64,000 nucleotides of DNA from Orobanche coerulescens (Eukaryota; Streptophyta; Magnoliopsida; Lamiales; Orobanchaceae). The notes beneath the pieces are model-generated. The model was not told the origin of the DNA. It ran no database searches and was given only the letters and a program-made list of their open reading frames with translations. Shown one piece after another: positions 22,106 through 32,706 of the stretch. Every line of letters starts with the position of its first letter. The stretch's first letter is position 1. The stretch is taken from NCBI GenBank assembly GCA_033398695.1, contig CM065819.1:3211501-3275500 (forward strand), in the 5' to 3' direction. Both the position numbers and the translations under genes were made by a program.

Positions 22106-25100
22106 TCAATCCTGGTATATAGCTCTTCCTTCATAGGATCGATCAAAGGCAAGAATCCAGTCTTCTGGATGGGTGATCCGATCTCCTCTTTTGTGTTTGC
22201 TCTTCATATCTAGCTGGAGAGGGAGTTTTCCGTCTTCTATCATCTTCGTAAATTTATCTGCGGCCTCCGCTAATGTTTTATAGCTCTTGAAGATGGCGGA
22301 TTCCCTGATGAGTTTAACAAAGTATCTCATCAGTTCGTTCTTCCTCCATTGCTTCAGTTCATCGGCAGTAGGATGGCGGTTGGTCGGCAGACGAATCTCA
22401 GAAGGTCTTTGGATTAGATTTTGCCACGGAACATTTGGATCATGAAATTCAGGTCGGGAGCCTGAAATCTTAAAACTTTGGGAGTGAGAGGCTAGCTTGT
22501 TTAATTTGGCAGTGATGCTGTCTTGAGCGGCCTCAAATTCCCTTTCTTGCTGTATCCTGATTCTCCTAGCAGCTTCTCTTGCCTCTTCCCCCTTTTTGGC
22601 TTCATCAAGACGTTCTAGGATTTCTAATGCAGCATCCTGTTTCGTCTCAATGTTAGTCATTCTCTCTACAAGGGCGGAAAGCGTCTGCGACATGTCCTGG
22701 ATACATTTGTCGTGGGCGCGTAATTGAGAGCTGTTTTCAATCATGGCACATGCAGTCTTGGCTTCAGCTATTCGCGTTTTAGTTGCTTCTTCCTTCAGGA
22801 GTTGCTCCTGCTTGTCTTCCATGATTTTCAGAGCTTGTTTGAAAACTTCTGGCAGAATAACGAATGCCTCGACAACACGAGATACTTCATGTTGTAGAGT
22901 GGTCATCTCCTCCACGGCAGAAGTATGCATCCAATTCAATGCTTTCTCAACGGAAGACAGAGCATTCACTGCATCTTGAATGAATACAGTTTGAAGACCA
23001 AGTGCACGCAGGCGCTCTTTCCTAGCGGCAGAAATCGGAGAATCTGGTTGAGCAAAGTCTTCAGAGCTTTCAACCTTCTTACGTTCACGGTTGGGCGTGA
23101 AGTAAGTTGGACATCCTCAGGTACGATACCGTCCTCGGATTCCACGGTTGAAGGGGCGGGAGCAGCTTGTTCTAGTTCGGCGGCAGGGGGTTGAGTGGCT
23201 TCCTATTGCGAAGTTTCCTCAGTAGACATGAATACAGGAGGGACTGAATCCTCCTGTTGTCTCTCAGTGATAATTTCTTCGGTGGTAACAGGCTCAGGTG
23301 CCTGTTCCAAAACTGCTTCAACTTCCTCGACTTGAGGGACTGATTCCTCCTCGTCGGGAATTATCTCTTGCTGTGGCGAAGGGGGATTGCTTCGAGTCGA
23401 TGGCCCTTCGTCACCTTTTGGTGGAGAGGCGTCTCTAGCTTGAGCCTCTTCACGACTCATCCTCAGACCAGCTTGAAAAGCATCGTCGTCGTCGTTTGAG
23501 TCATTGTCATCATCTTTTGGAGTTTTGGGAGAGTCCTCTGACTTATCCTTTCCTTTCCTTCTTGCGTCAGATTTCTGCAAAAGGTGGCTTTCAATCAGCT
23601 CCTTGCAGAAGGGATTGTCCCATCGGATCAGGGCTTCAATTTCCATTGAGTCAGTCACTTCTGATACGAATCTTTCTTCTTGGCTCCAATCGCTCCAGTT
23701 GTACAATGTTTCATACGGAGCTAGCCTGTAGCCTTTCCATGTTAGAAATCTTTCGTAAGCATGTTCAATTTGAACAGAGAGAAGGGTCTTATGAATAATG
23801 GTGTCAGGGTAGGGACTACGTACAACGTCTGGAGACGCTGTAGCGAGGGATTCCTGCACAGGTATGGGATCCTATATGGAAGTGGGATTCCTTACCGGGG
23901 ATGGTGCCCTGAAGGAAGATGGATCCTGTATGGGTGTGGGATCCCGCAGAGGAGAAGTAGCTTTTGGCTCCAAATGGGCAGCCGACTCGCTAGAGTCTTT
24001 CTCGTTGGCAGATGTCTCATCATCCGTCCTAGCCGCCAAAGGCTCAGGATCTACTGTCGATACAGTAGTGGATACATTTTACACATGGGTTGGGCCCTGG
24101 GGTTGTTCTTCAGTGGGTTGAGCCACGGGGGAAACTTCTTCGGAAGGCTTGGCAGATTTGACTTTAGAAAGCCTCCTAAGTTTTTTCTTTGGCTTCTCAC
24201 CAGCAATGGTTTTCTTGCTGTGAGATCTTTTTCTCTTCTTTGAAGATTCCACGTCCTGGGACTTCAAAGACTCATCTCGAGGATTTGCGGAAACTGGCAT
24301 ACTTCCAGTTTTCGGGTGGTTGCAGACCATAGTGGTTTGATTATACGCAGTAGGCTTGACTCCTCCTAGGTATATCCTGGAGTTATTCTTCTTAGCATCA
24401 GCGGATTGCGACAGTCCGCATTTCGTCAGGATATAGTTTAACATCAAACCAAAAGATTTCTTCTGGGTGGCAGGCTTGCACACCTCCTCTTGCAGGCGCT
24501 TCAGGATTATCTGGAACCAGTTGACCTTTTCACAGGTCAGAATAGCCACCATCATCCTGAACCTCAGATTGCTACACATTTCGAACGCACCGGTTGGATT
24601 CTCAATGACCCTGCAGCAAAAATCATGAAGATACACATAAGGGAGACAAAAATTTTTCTTGTGACATGTGGTCTGAACCATGTCAACAACTTTGGAGCCT
24701 GTGAACAATCCATAAAATTTAGTTATTAGCTCTTGAGACCCAAATGTCTCAAGTTGATCCATTGTCAGGCCATCAGCGGGTAGCCTGTAGATATTCTGGA
24801 GCAGATCGTTATCAACACAGATCTCAACTCCTTGGATTGTAGCGGTAATGTCAGCAACATGACCTCCTTGGGCCAATGACAAAAAGCGTACGGCGGCGTT
24901 GAGGTAAAATTCCTCAACCATATGAGCATCGTACTTATCAGCGGTCTGACTTCCAAGGCGATAGAGGCCTTGTTGATGAAGACGATTTATGATGTACTCC
25001 ATGGGTTCTGCGTCGTTGGTTTCAGACAGAATACGTTCAATGACAACAGATCTTGAAAAGATCCGTCCATCGATGATGTTAGCGGTTTTCTTGAGAGCGG

Positions 25101-25122
25101 GAGAAGAAGTTTGTCCAGCCAT
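22106..25122 (-). pseudogene. C3 extra gene after pol (about 1000 codons, broken); env-like position
   Basis: The best start is the ATG at 25122 (MAGQTSSPALKK). The first open part, to 24079, holds a ~230-residue globular region resembling the plant-retroelement third-gene domain, then a very basic stretch (SSKKRKRSHSKKT, KPKKKLRRLSK) like a nuclear signal. The same frame continues past a TAA at 24079 and a TAG near 23874 into a Pro/Ser/acidic linker and a second folded-looking part (23859-23203). Beyond another stop and a frameshift near 23100 comes a 287-codon region (22106-22969) dominated by a coiled coil. No membrane segment or signal peptide is evident, so an envelope role is not supported. 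It resembles Sirevirus third genes in position and coiled coil only; function unknown. Confidence 0.7.
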
Positions 25123-25902
25123 TTGATGATTTCTCAAGAAAAAGTGCAAGAAAATAACCTAAATATGCAGTAAAATGCAGAAAAATATGTAGGCTGTTTT
25201 TGCTTGAGAACTCTTGAATTTGCAGAAAGCGTAAAGAGTCTCTAATGGCAGATTCGGTCCTTTTATAGTTGGGCAGCGAAATAGGGTTTTGCAGAGTACG
25301 AATGGTCAGATTTTAAGGGATGGGAAGCGGTTTTTGAAATCAACGGTTAAGATGGACTAAGTGTAACTGGTACGCTAATCCATTAAAATGTTAAAAAAAA
25401 TGAGCGGGTCCCACTTCTGACATTTGTGTCACCCTAAATGCCTAAAACGGCGGTTTTAAAACAATAAACAATTTAAAACATCGCGGCTTTTGAGATTCAG
25501 TTGTCCAGATGTCGTGTAAGGCATTTAATGTACATGACGTTTAACATAAAAACAGGGCACGTGGACAAAAATCATTTTGAAAAGAAATAATATTATATTA
25601 TATATATACTGAGTCGAAATCCTATAATATGTTCTGTTTCCACGTCGATACAGCGTTCCCCCTTAAAAAGGTACATATAGGTTTTAAATTCCATACAGCA
25701 ACTTGAGGATTAATGTTGTATTCATGTGTCCTACAGTATTCCCCCTTAATTATTGCACACGTCAGCTGTAGGATTCATATGTCATCGCTCACTACAGTGT
25801 TGTATTGATGGTTCTGAGTGTACAAATAATTAACGTTGGATACTGTATTCTTGGGTCTTACAGCGTTCCCCCTCAATTTGTTGAGTAAAAACAGTAAATC
25901 AC
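25123..25902 (-). other. C3 spacer between pol and extra gene, with repeated polypurine tracts
   Basis: No gene. Three tracts read on plus as GTTCCCCCTTAAAAAGG (near 25653), ATTCCCCCTTAATTATT (near 25739) and GTTCCCCCTCAATTTG (near 25864), each preceded by TACAG/CAGC-type sequence. Multiple purine tracts here are typical of Sireviruses and could act as extra plus-strand primers. Confidence 0.65.
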
Positions 25903-28900
25903 TTACAGGGAGTCTGGCTGTAGCATTCCCAATTCTTGTCTGAGCATGTTGAATCCGGCTGTGTCGAGAGGCTTGGTGAAGATGTCTGCTAGCTGAATGT
26001 CTGTATGAACTTTTTCAAGGCGAACATCCTTGTTCTCGACGTGATTCCTTATAAAGTGATGCTTCATGTTGATATGCTTAGTGCGCGAGTGCAGGACAGG
26101 ATTGTGCGTGATTGCAATTGCACTCGTGCTATCACACATGATCGAGTCTCTCTCGCATCGATTCCATAATCGACAATTGTTGTCGCATTCAAAGGATCTC
26201 GCATACGCAGCCTACCAAAGATAGTATTCAGATTCAGCCGTGGAAAGAGAGTTAGCCAATTGCTTCTTACTGAACCAAGAAACGAGTCTAGGTCCAAGAA
26301 AGTGACAAGTTCCACTTGTGCTCTTCCTATCTAGCTTGCAGCCTCCGAGATCCGAGTCGCTGTATCCAACTAAATCGAATCCGCCTTCCTTAGGATACCA
26401 TAGTCCTGCATCGACTGTTCCTTTAATGTACTTCAGGATTCGTTTAGCTGTATTGAAGTGTGATTCCTTTGGGGCTACTTGATACCTCGCACACACTCCA
26501 ACAGCAAACTGGATATCGGGCCTGCTAGCCGTTAGGTACAGGAGCAAACCAATGAGCTTCATGTAGAGTGATTGGTCAAACGGCTTTCCGGCTTCATCTG
26601 CGCTAATTTGCACGGAAGTGCTCATGGGGGTTGGCGAATATTTGGAAGTGTTCATTCCAAATTTGTTGAGAAGCTCCTTGCTGTATTTTTCTTGGTTGAT
26701 GAAAATACCTGTAGGCAACTGCTTTACCTGCAAACCTAGAAAATAACTAAGTTCCCCCATCATACTCATTTCAAATTTACTTTGCATGAGATGAGAGAAC
26801 CTTTGACACAAAGCAAGGTTAGTTGAACCAAAAATTATGTCATCCACATAGATTTGCACCATAAGAAGGTCATCACCTTCCTGTATTTTGAACGGGGTCT
26901 TGTCCACAGCACCTTTCTCAAATCCGTTGTTGGTTAGATACTGGGACAGGGTTTCGTACCAGGCTCTAGGGGCTTGTTTAAGTCCATACAGTGCTTTCCT
27001 TAGCCTGTAAACTAGATCGATACCGTCTGTGTTGGCAAATCCTGGTGGTTGTTCAACATAAACTTCTTCTGCAAGGTCTCCATTCAGGAATGCACTCTTG
27101 ACGTCCATTTGGTATACAATAAAGCTCTTATGGGCGGCAAAGGCTAGAAATATCCTGATGGCTTCTAGTCTCGCTACAGGGGCGAAGGTTTCATCATAGT
27201 CTATGCCTTCCTCCTGACTATAGCCTAGTGCGACTAGTCTGGATTTATTCCTTATAATAAGTCCATTTCGATCCTTTTTGTTTCGAAATACCCATTTGGT
27301 TCCTATAACCGATTGATGTGTAGGTCTGGGTACAAGATACCATACATTGTTTCTTTAGAAACCGTTAAGCTCTTCTTCCATAGATGTTATCCAGTGAGAA
27401 TTATTAAGAGCGTCTATGGTCGAAACAGGTTCGGATTGGGCTAAGAATACAGCGATAGTGCACATATTGAGTCTTCTAAGCTCGGATTGAGATTTCCAAT
27501 CAGGAAACTGTGATATCTCAGCATCAGATTCTTCTTGTGCACAAAGTACATTTCCTTGTGTACTCTGTATTCTCCTACGAGTAGAAACACCAGCATTTAT
27601 GTTTCCAATGATCAGCTCTTGCGGGTGGTCTCTCAACCATCTTCGGTCGGGTTCTAATTCAGGGTCCCGTACTGTATCGAGAGATTCTGTAGATACAGCT
27701 TCAGCTTGTACAGTGTCAGCTTCATCCACGTCGATTCTTACAGCTGCGGGGTTGATTTCTAAATCAACGACAGGTTCTATGGGAGTTGGCGGATCCAAGA
27801 TAGATAGATGTTGAATGTTCTGGGTAATATCATCTACTCCTGTAGGGTCATGGTGGGGTTCGTCGAACACTACATGAACTGATTCCTCGATCGTCAGCTT
27901 CCTTTTATTCAAGATTCTGAAAGCTTTGCTGACGGGGGAGTATCCTACTAATATTCCTTCATCTGATTTCTCATCAAAGGTTCTAAGTTGGTCCTTCCCA
28001 TTATTCAATACATAACACCTGCATCCAAAAATGTGAAAATACAAAACTAACGGAGTTTTGTTGTTCCATACCTCATATGCTGTTTTGTTGTGGTGCTTGT
28101 TGACGATACAGCGGTTTTGAGTGTAGCATGTTGTATTGGTTGCTTCACCCCAGAAACGCTGTGGCAATTTTCTTGCGGCAATCATTTTCCTTGTTTCTTC
28201 TTTCAACGTCCTATTCTTTCGCTCGACAACACCATTTTGTTGAGGTGTACGGGCAGCTGAGTTTTCGTGCTGTATTCCATTCTCCGAACAGTATTGCTCT
28301 ATAAAGCGGTTAGTAAATTCTGCATCATTTTAACGAATGCACACGATACTCAATGCCTTTTCATTTTGCAACTTTCTCAGGAGCTCGGGCAGCTTTGATG
28401 TTGTTTCCTTCTTCTTGCTAAGAAAGATCGTCCAAGCATACCTGGAATAATCATCAACAACAACCATGCAGTATTTCTTACCTCCCAAATTTACTGGGTC
28501 TACAGGACCGTAGAGATCCATGCGTAACATTTTCAACACTCTTTGGGTTGAAAGGTAGGATTTGCTCTTCAGGGATGACTTGATTTGCTTGCCTTTCTGA
28601 CATGGTCCGCAGACGCTATCCTTCTTGAATGACACGTTTGGCAAACCTCTAACCATTCCCTGTCTTGAGAGCTTATTGATCGTCTTGAAGTTGACGTGAG
28701 ACATCCTCTTGTGCCATAACCAGCTAAGATCTGCAGTGCATTTGGCAACAAAGCATGGAATTGAGGATCTCATAGGCTTCCAGTCAGCAACATACATGTT
28801 ACCTGATCTGCTTCCTGTAAGCACAACTTCCTTGGTTTGGATGTTCTTGACTCTACAGCGATCTATATAGAATTTCACTGAGAACTGTTTATCACGTAAT

Positions 28901-29145
28901 CAAGCTAATACTAAGTAGATTGTACTGTAAGCCTTCAACATATGCAACATTGGTGACTTTGAATTTTCCGACAAGTAGGTTTCCTTTCCCTCTTGTTCTT
29001 CCTTTAGATTTATCACCGAAACGAACTTTTGGACCGCGACCTTCTACAAAATCTGATAGCTTGCTCCTATCTCCGGTCATGTGCCGAGAGCATCCACTAT
29101 CAAAGTACCAGATATCCTCCTCTAGAATGTCCTATAACAACGAAA
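25903..29145 (-). pseudogene. C3 pol polyprotein (protease, integrase, RT, RNase H), broken
   Basis: In transcription order: protease with WYFDSGCSRHMTG (near 29105) in a different frame from gag; GAG-pre-integrase with WLWHKRMSHVNF and the zinc motif CGPCQKGKQ (28740-28580); integrase core with VVVDDYSRYAW (28470); NDAEFTN after an in-frame TAA at 28330; integrase C-terminal part (28206-27355); RT with [10 protein letters not shown] (27108) and the catalytic [12 protein letters not shown] (near 26840); RNase H ending at ADIFTKPLDTAGFNMLRQ (to 25903). At least four disruptions are visible: a frameshift near 28890, stops at 28330 and 27355, and a damaged RNase H start near 26212. The catalytic aspartates of RT are intact. 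Confidence 0.9.
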
Positions 29146-31437
29146 TTAAGTAGATTTAGGTCCCCTTTGATTTTTGGGTCCTTGATTATTAGTTCCTCTA
29201 GGTACCCAAGTTTTCCTGGCAGCAATTGGTTTACTGTAGGTCATACTCGGTACAGTGTTGCGATATCTACGGGGGGCATATCTGTAGTTGTTATAACCAT
29301 GATAATTATTATGCATGAAAAATTCAGGGTTATTATTATTAATCCAGTACGAGTGCTGTCTTGGAGGTGGAGCCATTTTCTTAGGCCTAACAGCTTGCCT
29401 TCTGGGTCTCCAGTTGGATTCCCAATGCTGTTGTTGATACTGAACAGGCATCTGCTGTCTCGAGGGATAACGGGGCTCCTGTATCCAATACCTCGGCGTG
29501 CTGTACTGATAGCACTGCCGTGCGGGCCTTTGGTAGTTGGATACAGCCTTCTTTCTAAACGGCTGTTGGCGCTGTTGATACGCTCTGGGAGCATGCTGTT
29601 GAGTGCGCCTCACAGGATGGAACGGCTTATGATTCCGCTGTCTGGAATAGGATTGCGGGGGCGGAATAGCAGCCTTTGGTTTTCTCGGTACATCAGGTTC
29701 CTTCATAGGACTAGGGGTATTTTCCGATTCTGGAATGTGTTCCACACTCTTGACGAACACTGTACTAGTTTTCCCTTTGTTTGAACATGAACTGTATCCT
29801 AAGCCACTTTTATCATGAGCATTTTGCCCAGTGCTCAGTATTTCTTCCATTCTTTTGGACGATTTCTCGAACGATTTCAGAGTGGTCTCAACTTCAATTT
29901 CTCGCTTTTCGAGAGTTGTGATTTTGGCTTGAAGTAGAACTAAATCATTTTTCTTGCTCTCGTTGTGAGTTTTAACCTCACTTAGTTCATGAGCAAGTTG
30001 ATGATTGCTCTCCATGAGTTTTTCAAAATCGACTTTGCTCGTTTCACAGTCAAGAGACATATTTTCATAATTTATCTTCAGCAAGTCATTTTCATCTTTC
30101 AGCTCTAAATGAGTTAATTGAAGCTGTATATTCTCAATTTTCAATGTCTCATGGGCCTTTTGAATGTTTTTAAATTCATTCATCATGTTTTCAAAAGTAT
30201 GAGATGCATTTGACGGAATAGCTGAGGTTGAGCTTACCTCATCGTCGCTGTCTTCACCTTCTGGAATGTCTTTGGCCATAAAGCACATATATGCTTTATC
30301 ATCGAACTCATCGTCAGATGAATCACTTTCAGTGACCACCTGAAGACATTCTGCTGATTTGGATGGTGTGGGGGAGACTTCTGATTCTCCAATCAGGGCC
30401 TTTAGCTTGTCTTTCCAAGCACGTCTTCTTTCATCTCTCTTTTGTTGTTCGACCTCAGCCAACCTTTGGACTTTAGGATGAGGACATTTATTTGCATAAT
30501 GCCCTGGTTTCCTGCAATTATAGCACAGGTTAGCATCACCAGATGATGTTTCAGTACTTACCTTGTGGACAGGTTTGGGCTTGTAGGGAGTCTTTCTAGA
30601 CTGTTTGATGAACTTTTTGAATTTGTGCATGAGAAGCGCCATTTCATCTTGACACAGGATGTCGTCGTCACTGTCAGCATTCTTGTGACTAGGCTTCGAC
30701 GAGCTGGGCATGCTGTGTCGACGATTCGATACAGCGGCTAGTGCTGTGACCTTTGAAGGAGATTCTTCAGCTTTCTCTCTTCTGTCAATATCATACTCAA
30801 ACGCTTTGAGGTCAGAGAAGAGATCAAAAGTAGATATTTCATTAAGATTGCAAGATACACACATAGCTGTGGTCTTAATGTCCCATCGGGCTGGGAGAGA
30901 TCTGAAAATTTTTAAATTATTCTCCTTTTGGGTATAAATTTTACCCAACGCTTCAAGTTCACCAACAATACCAGTGAATCTGAGGTCAAGTTCCTCAAGT
31001 GTTTCAGTTGGTTTCATTTCGAAAGATTCAAATTGCTGAGTCAGTTTTGAAATCTTGTTTTCTTTTGAGAGCTCAGTTCCCTCACAAATCAACTTGAGTT
31101 TATCCCAGATTTCTTTGGCTGTTTTGCAGCTCTTTACCTTTGAGAACGTGCCTTTGTCAAGAGTGACAAATAACGCGCTCTTAGCCACATTGTCAAGGTT
31201 GGCTCGCTTTCTTTCATCTGTGGTCCATTGCTCGCGATCCTTTTCGAGCATCTCAGCATGGGCTTGGCCTTCAATCCTTGCGGCCGTGTTTACCTTCATG
31301 ATCTTGATAGGACCATCATGTATAACAAAAATCATCTCTTCGTGCATTGCTGCATGATGAGCCTCCATCCTAATTCTCCAATCATCAAATTCGTTAATAG
31401 AGAACATAGGCACTTTGTTGATCATAGAGGTATCCAT
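29146..31437 (-). CDS. gag: C3 Gag (intact, 763 aa)
   Basis: ATG at 31437 (MDTSMINKVPMF). Residues ~1-250 form a UBN2-type Copia Gag domain (INEFDDWRIRMEAHHAAMHE, AKEIWDKLKLICEGTE, LEELDLRFTGIVGELEALG). A CCHC zinc knuckle, CYNCRKPGHYANKC, lies near residue 300. An acidic segment with DSSDDEFDDKAYMCFMAK follows, then a long coiled coil (about 405-535) and an Arg/Gln/Tyr/Pro-rich basic tail. Long coiled-coil Gag is a Sirevirus feature. It is uninterrupted, unlike pol, so this copy might still supply Gag. The C2 Gag is an internally deleted version. Pol follows in another frame after the stop. Confidence 0.92.
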   Translation of the reverse strand: MDTSMINKVPMFSINEFDDWRIRMEAHHAAMHEEMIFVIHDGPIKIMKVNTAARIEGQAHAEMLEKDREQWTTDERKRANLDNVAKSALFVTLDKGTFSKVKSCKTAKEIWDKLKLICEGTELSKENKISKLTQQFESFEMKPTETLEELDLRFTGIVGELEALGKIYTQKENNLKIFRSLPARWDIKTTAMCVSCNLNEISTFDLFSDLKAFEYDIDRREKAEESPSKVTALAAVSNRRHSMPSSSKPSHKNADSDDDILCQDEMALLMHKFKKFIKQSRKTPYKPKPVHKVSTETSSGDANLCYNCRKPGHYANKCPHPKVQRLAEVEQQKRDERRRAWKDKLKALIGESEVSPTPSKSAECLQVVTESDSSDDEFDDKAYMCFMAKDIPEGEDSDDEVSSTSAIPSNASHTFENMMNEFKNIQKAHETLKIENIQLQLTHLELKDENDLLKINYENMSLDCETSKVDFEKLMESNHQLAHELSEVKTHNESKKNDLVLLQAKITTLEKREIEVETTLKSFEKSSKRMEEILSTGQNAHDKSGLGYSSCSNKGKTSTVFVKSVEHIPESENTPSPMKEPDVPRKPKAAIPPPQSYSRQRNHKPFHPVRRTQQHAPRAYQQRQQPFRKKAVSNYQRPARQCYQYSTPRYWIQEPRYPSRQQMPVQYQQQHWESNWRPRRQAVRPKKMAPPPRQHSYWINNNNPEFFMHNNYHGYNNYRYAPRRYRNTVPSMTYSKPIAARKTWVPRGTNNQGPKNQRGPKST

Positions 31438-31536
31438 GTGATAATACAGAAATGAAAGAGACTGTTTTTCGAAAATAGGTGATTTTGGATCTGATTCGGT
31501 TAAAAAAAATACGACTGATTCTTTTTAGAATCAACC

Positions 31537-31548
31537 TCTCCGATACCA
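31537..31548 (-). other. Primer-binding site of C3
   Basis: Minus strand reads TGGTATCGGAGA, two bases inside the right-hand (5') LTR. It is initiator tRNA-Met type. It fixes the element as minus-strand. Confidence 0.8.
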
Positions 31549-31550
31549 CT

Positions 31551-32706
31551 TGTTGGCCACTAAGTATACTGGATACAGTTTGGGAAATAGTTTAAACAAC
31601 AAACTGTACTGATTTTAAATCTGAGTGCGTAGCGGAAGTCTTAGATACAGTAGGTCACTGTGAATACAACAACTAAATGTATAGTGTATACTTAATTAAT
31701 CACAGTAATTAAAACAGTAAAAACTGAAGGTAAATAACACAGTAATTAAAGTGGTTCGAGGTAAACCCCTCTACGTCCACTGGTCCTCCACACAGGAGTA
31801 AAAAGTTTATTATAATTACTACGTACACAACTACGTAATTATAACAACACACAATCAATATATCGTTCATACAGATTGATATAAAGATCTTAGCTTGAAC
31901 CGTTCACACAGATTGGTTATGAGCTAATGCTTTGACTTGCTTCTTCACACACAGTTCTGAAGCTTCGTCTTCTTCAATGAAAATCATTCACACACAGTTC
32001 CGGAGAAGCACGGATTACTCAGTCCACACAGGGCTGATCTGGGTTTGTTCAAAGTATAGAACGGATGGTGAACAACAATTTTGACTTTAAGAGCTTTCAG
32101 CTGATGAAGTGTTGTTCAGGATGATGAGCACTGTATATCTCTTTTGATCTGAGTTGCAGTAAGCTTTGGAGATATGTTTTGCTCTGATAATAATTTCGAT
32201 AGCTTGGGTAACTGATCTTCAGCATCTTGATGTGATATATATAGTCTCTGAAATATATATCTGTTGAGATGTATCCATTTGAGTGAGATTCCGTTCCAAC
32301 GGGATTATAACACGATCCGGATTTAGCGGGATTTGAAGATCTAAAGACTGGCAGTATTTAAATACTTTATCCTTGAGTATTTAAATACTTCTTTATTCAA
32401 CGGCACTTGACTTCTGAAGATTCCTTCTTTGTCCTGTTGCGAGCTGTATGGAAGATAATTGTTTTGGTGTTTCGATACAGTTTCCATACTTGGTCTTTAT
32501 AAGACTTCTTTGCTGTACTGAAGGATTCTACTATATGCTGATTTCGAGACAGGTCTTCGATACAGGATGATGCCTCAATACTTCGATACAGTTTCCTTTA
32601 CTGTATGCGGATTGGCATATATGTCAAAACCTCTTTATCAAATATCATTCGATACAGGGATTGAATATCCCGGCTGTTTCGATACAGGGTTCTTGTTTTC
32701 CCAACA
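31551..32706 (-). repeat. C3 LTR, right (5' LTR)
   Basis: Nearly identical to 20358-21517, same termini; followed by target-site copy GTGCC. Low divergence between the LTRs points to a more recent insertion than C2 or B. Confidence 0.92.

Larger units (their letters stand above)
20358..32706 (-). mobile_element. Element C3: Sirevirus-like Copia with an extra post-pol gene
   Basis: LTRs 20358-21517 and 31551-32706 are nearly identical, with target-site duplication GTGCC at 20353-20357 and 32707-32711. On the minus strand the order is primer-binding site, gag with a coiled coil, protease, integrase, RT and RNase H, several purine tracts, a large extra coding region, final purine tract and LTR. 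This layout (large coiled-coil Gag, several polypurine tracts, third coding region after pol) matches the Sirevirus lineage of Copia. Pol and the third gene carry nonsense and frameshift mutations; gag is open. Confidence 0.9.

Noticed and set aside
22106..25122. Calling the C3 third gene an envelope gene
   Set aside because: Position fits Sirevirus env-like genes, but no signal peptide, membrane segment or fusion motif could be seen.
29029..29784. 251-codon plus-strand frame opposite C3 gag/pol
   Set aside because: It is antisense to well-supported Gag and protease coding sequence.
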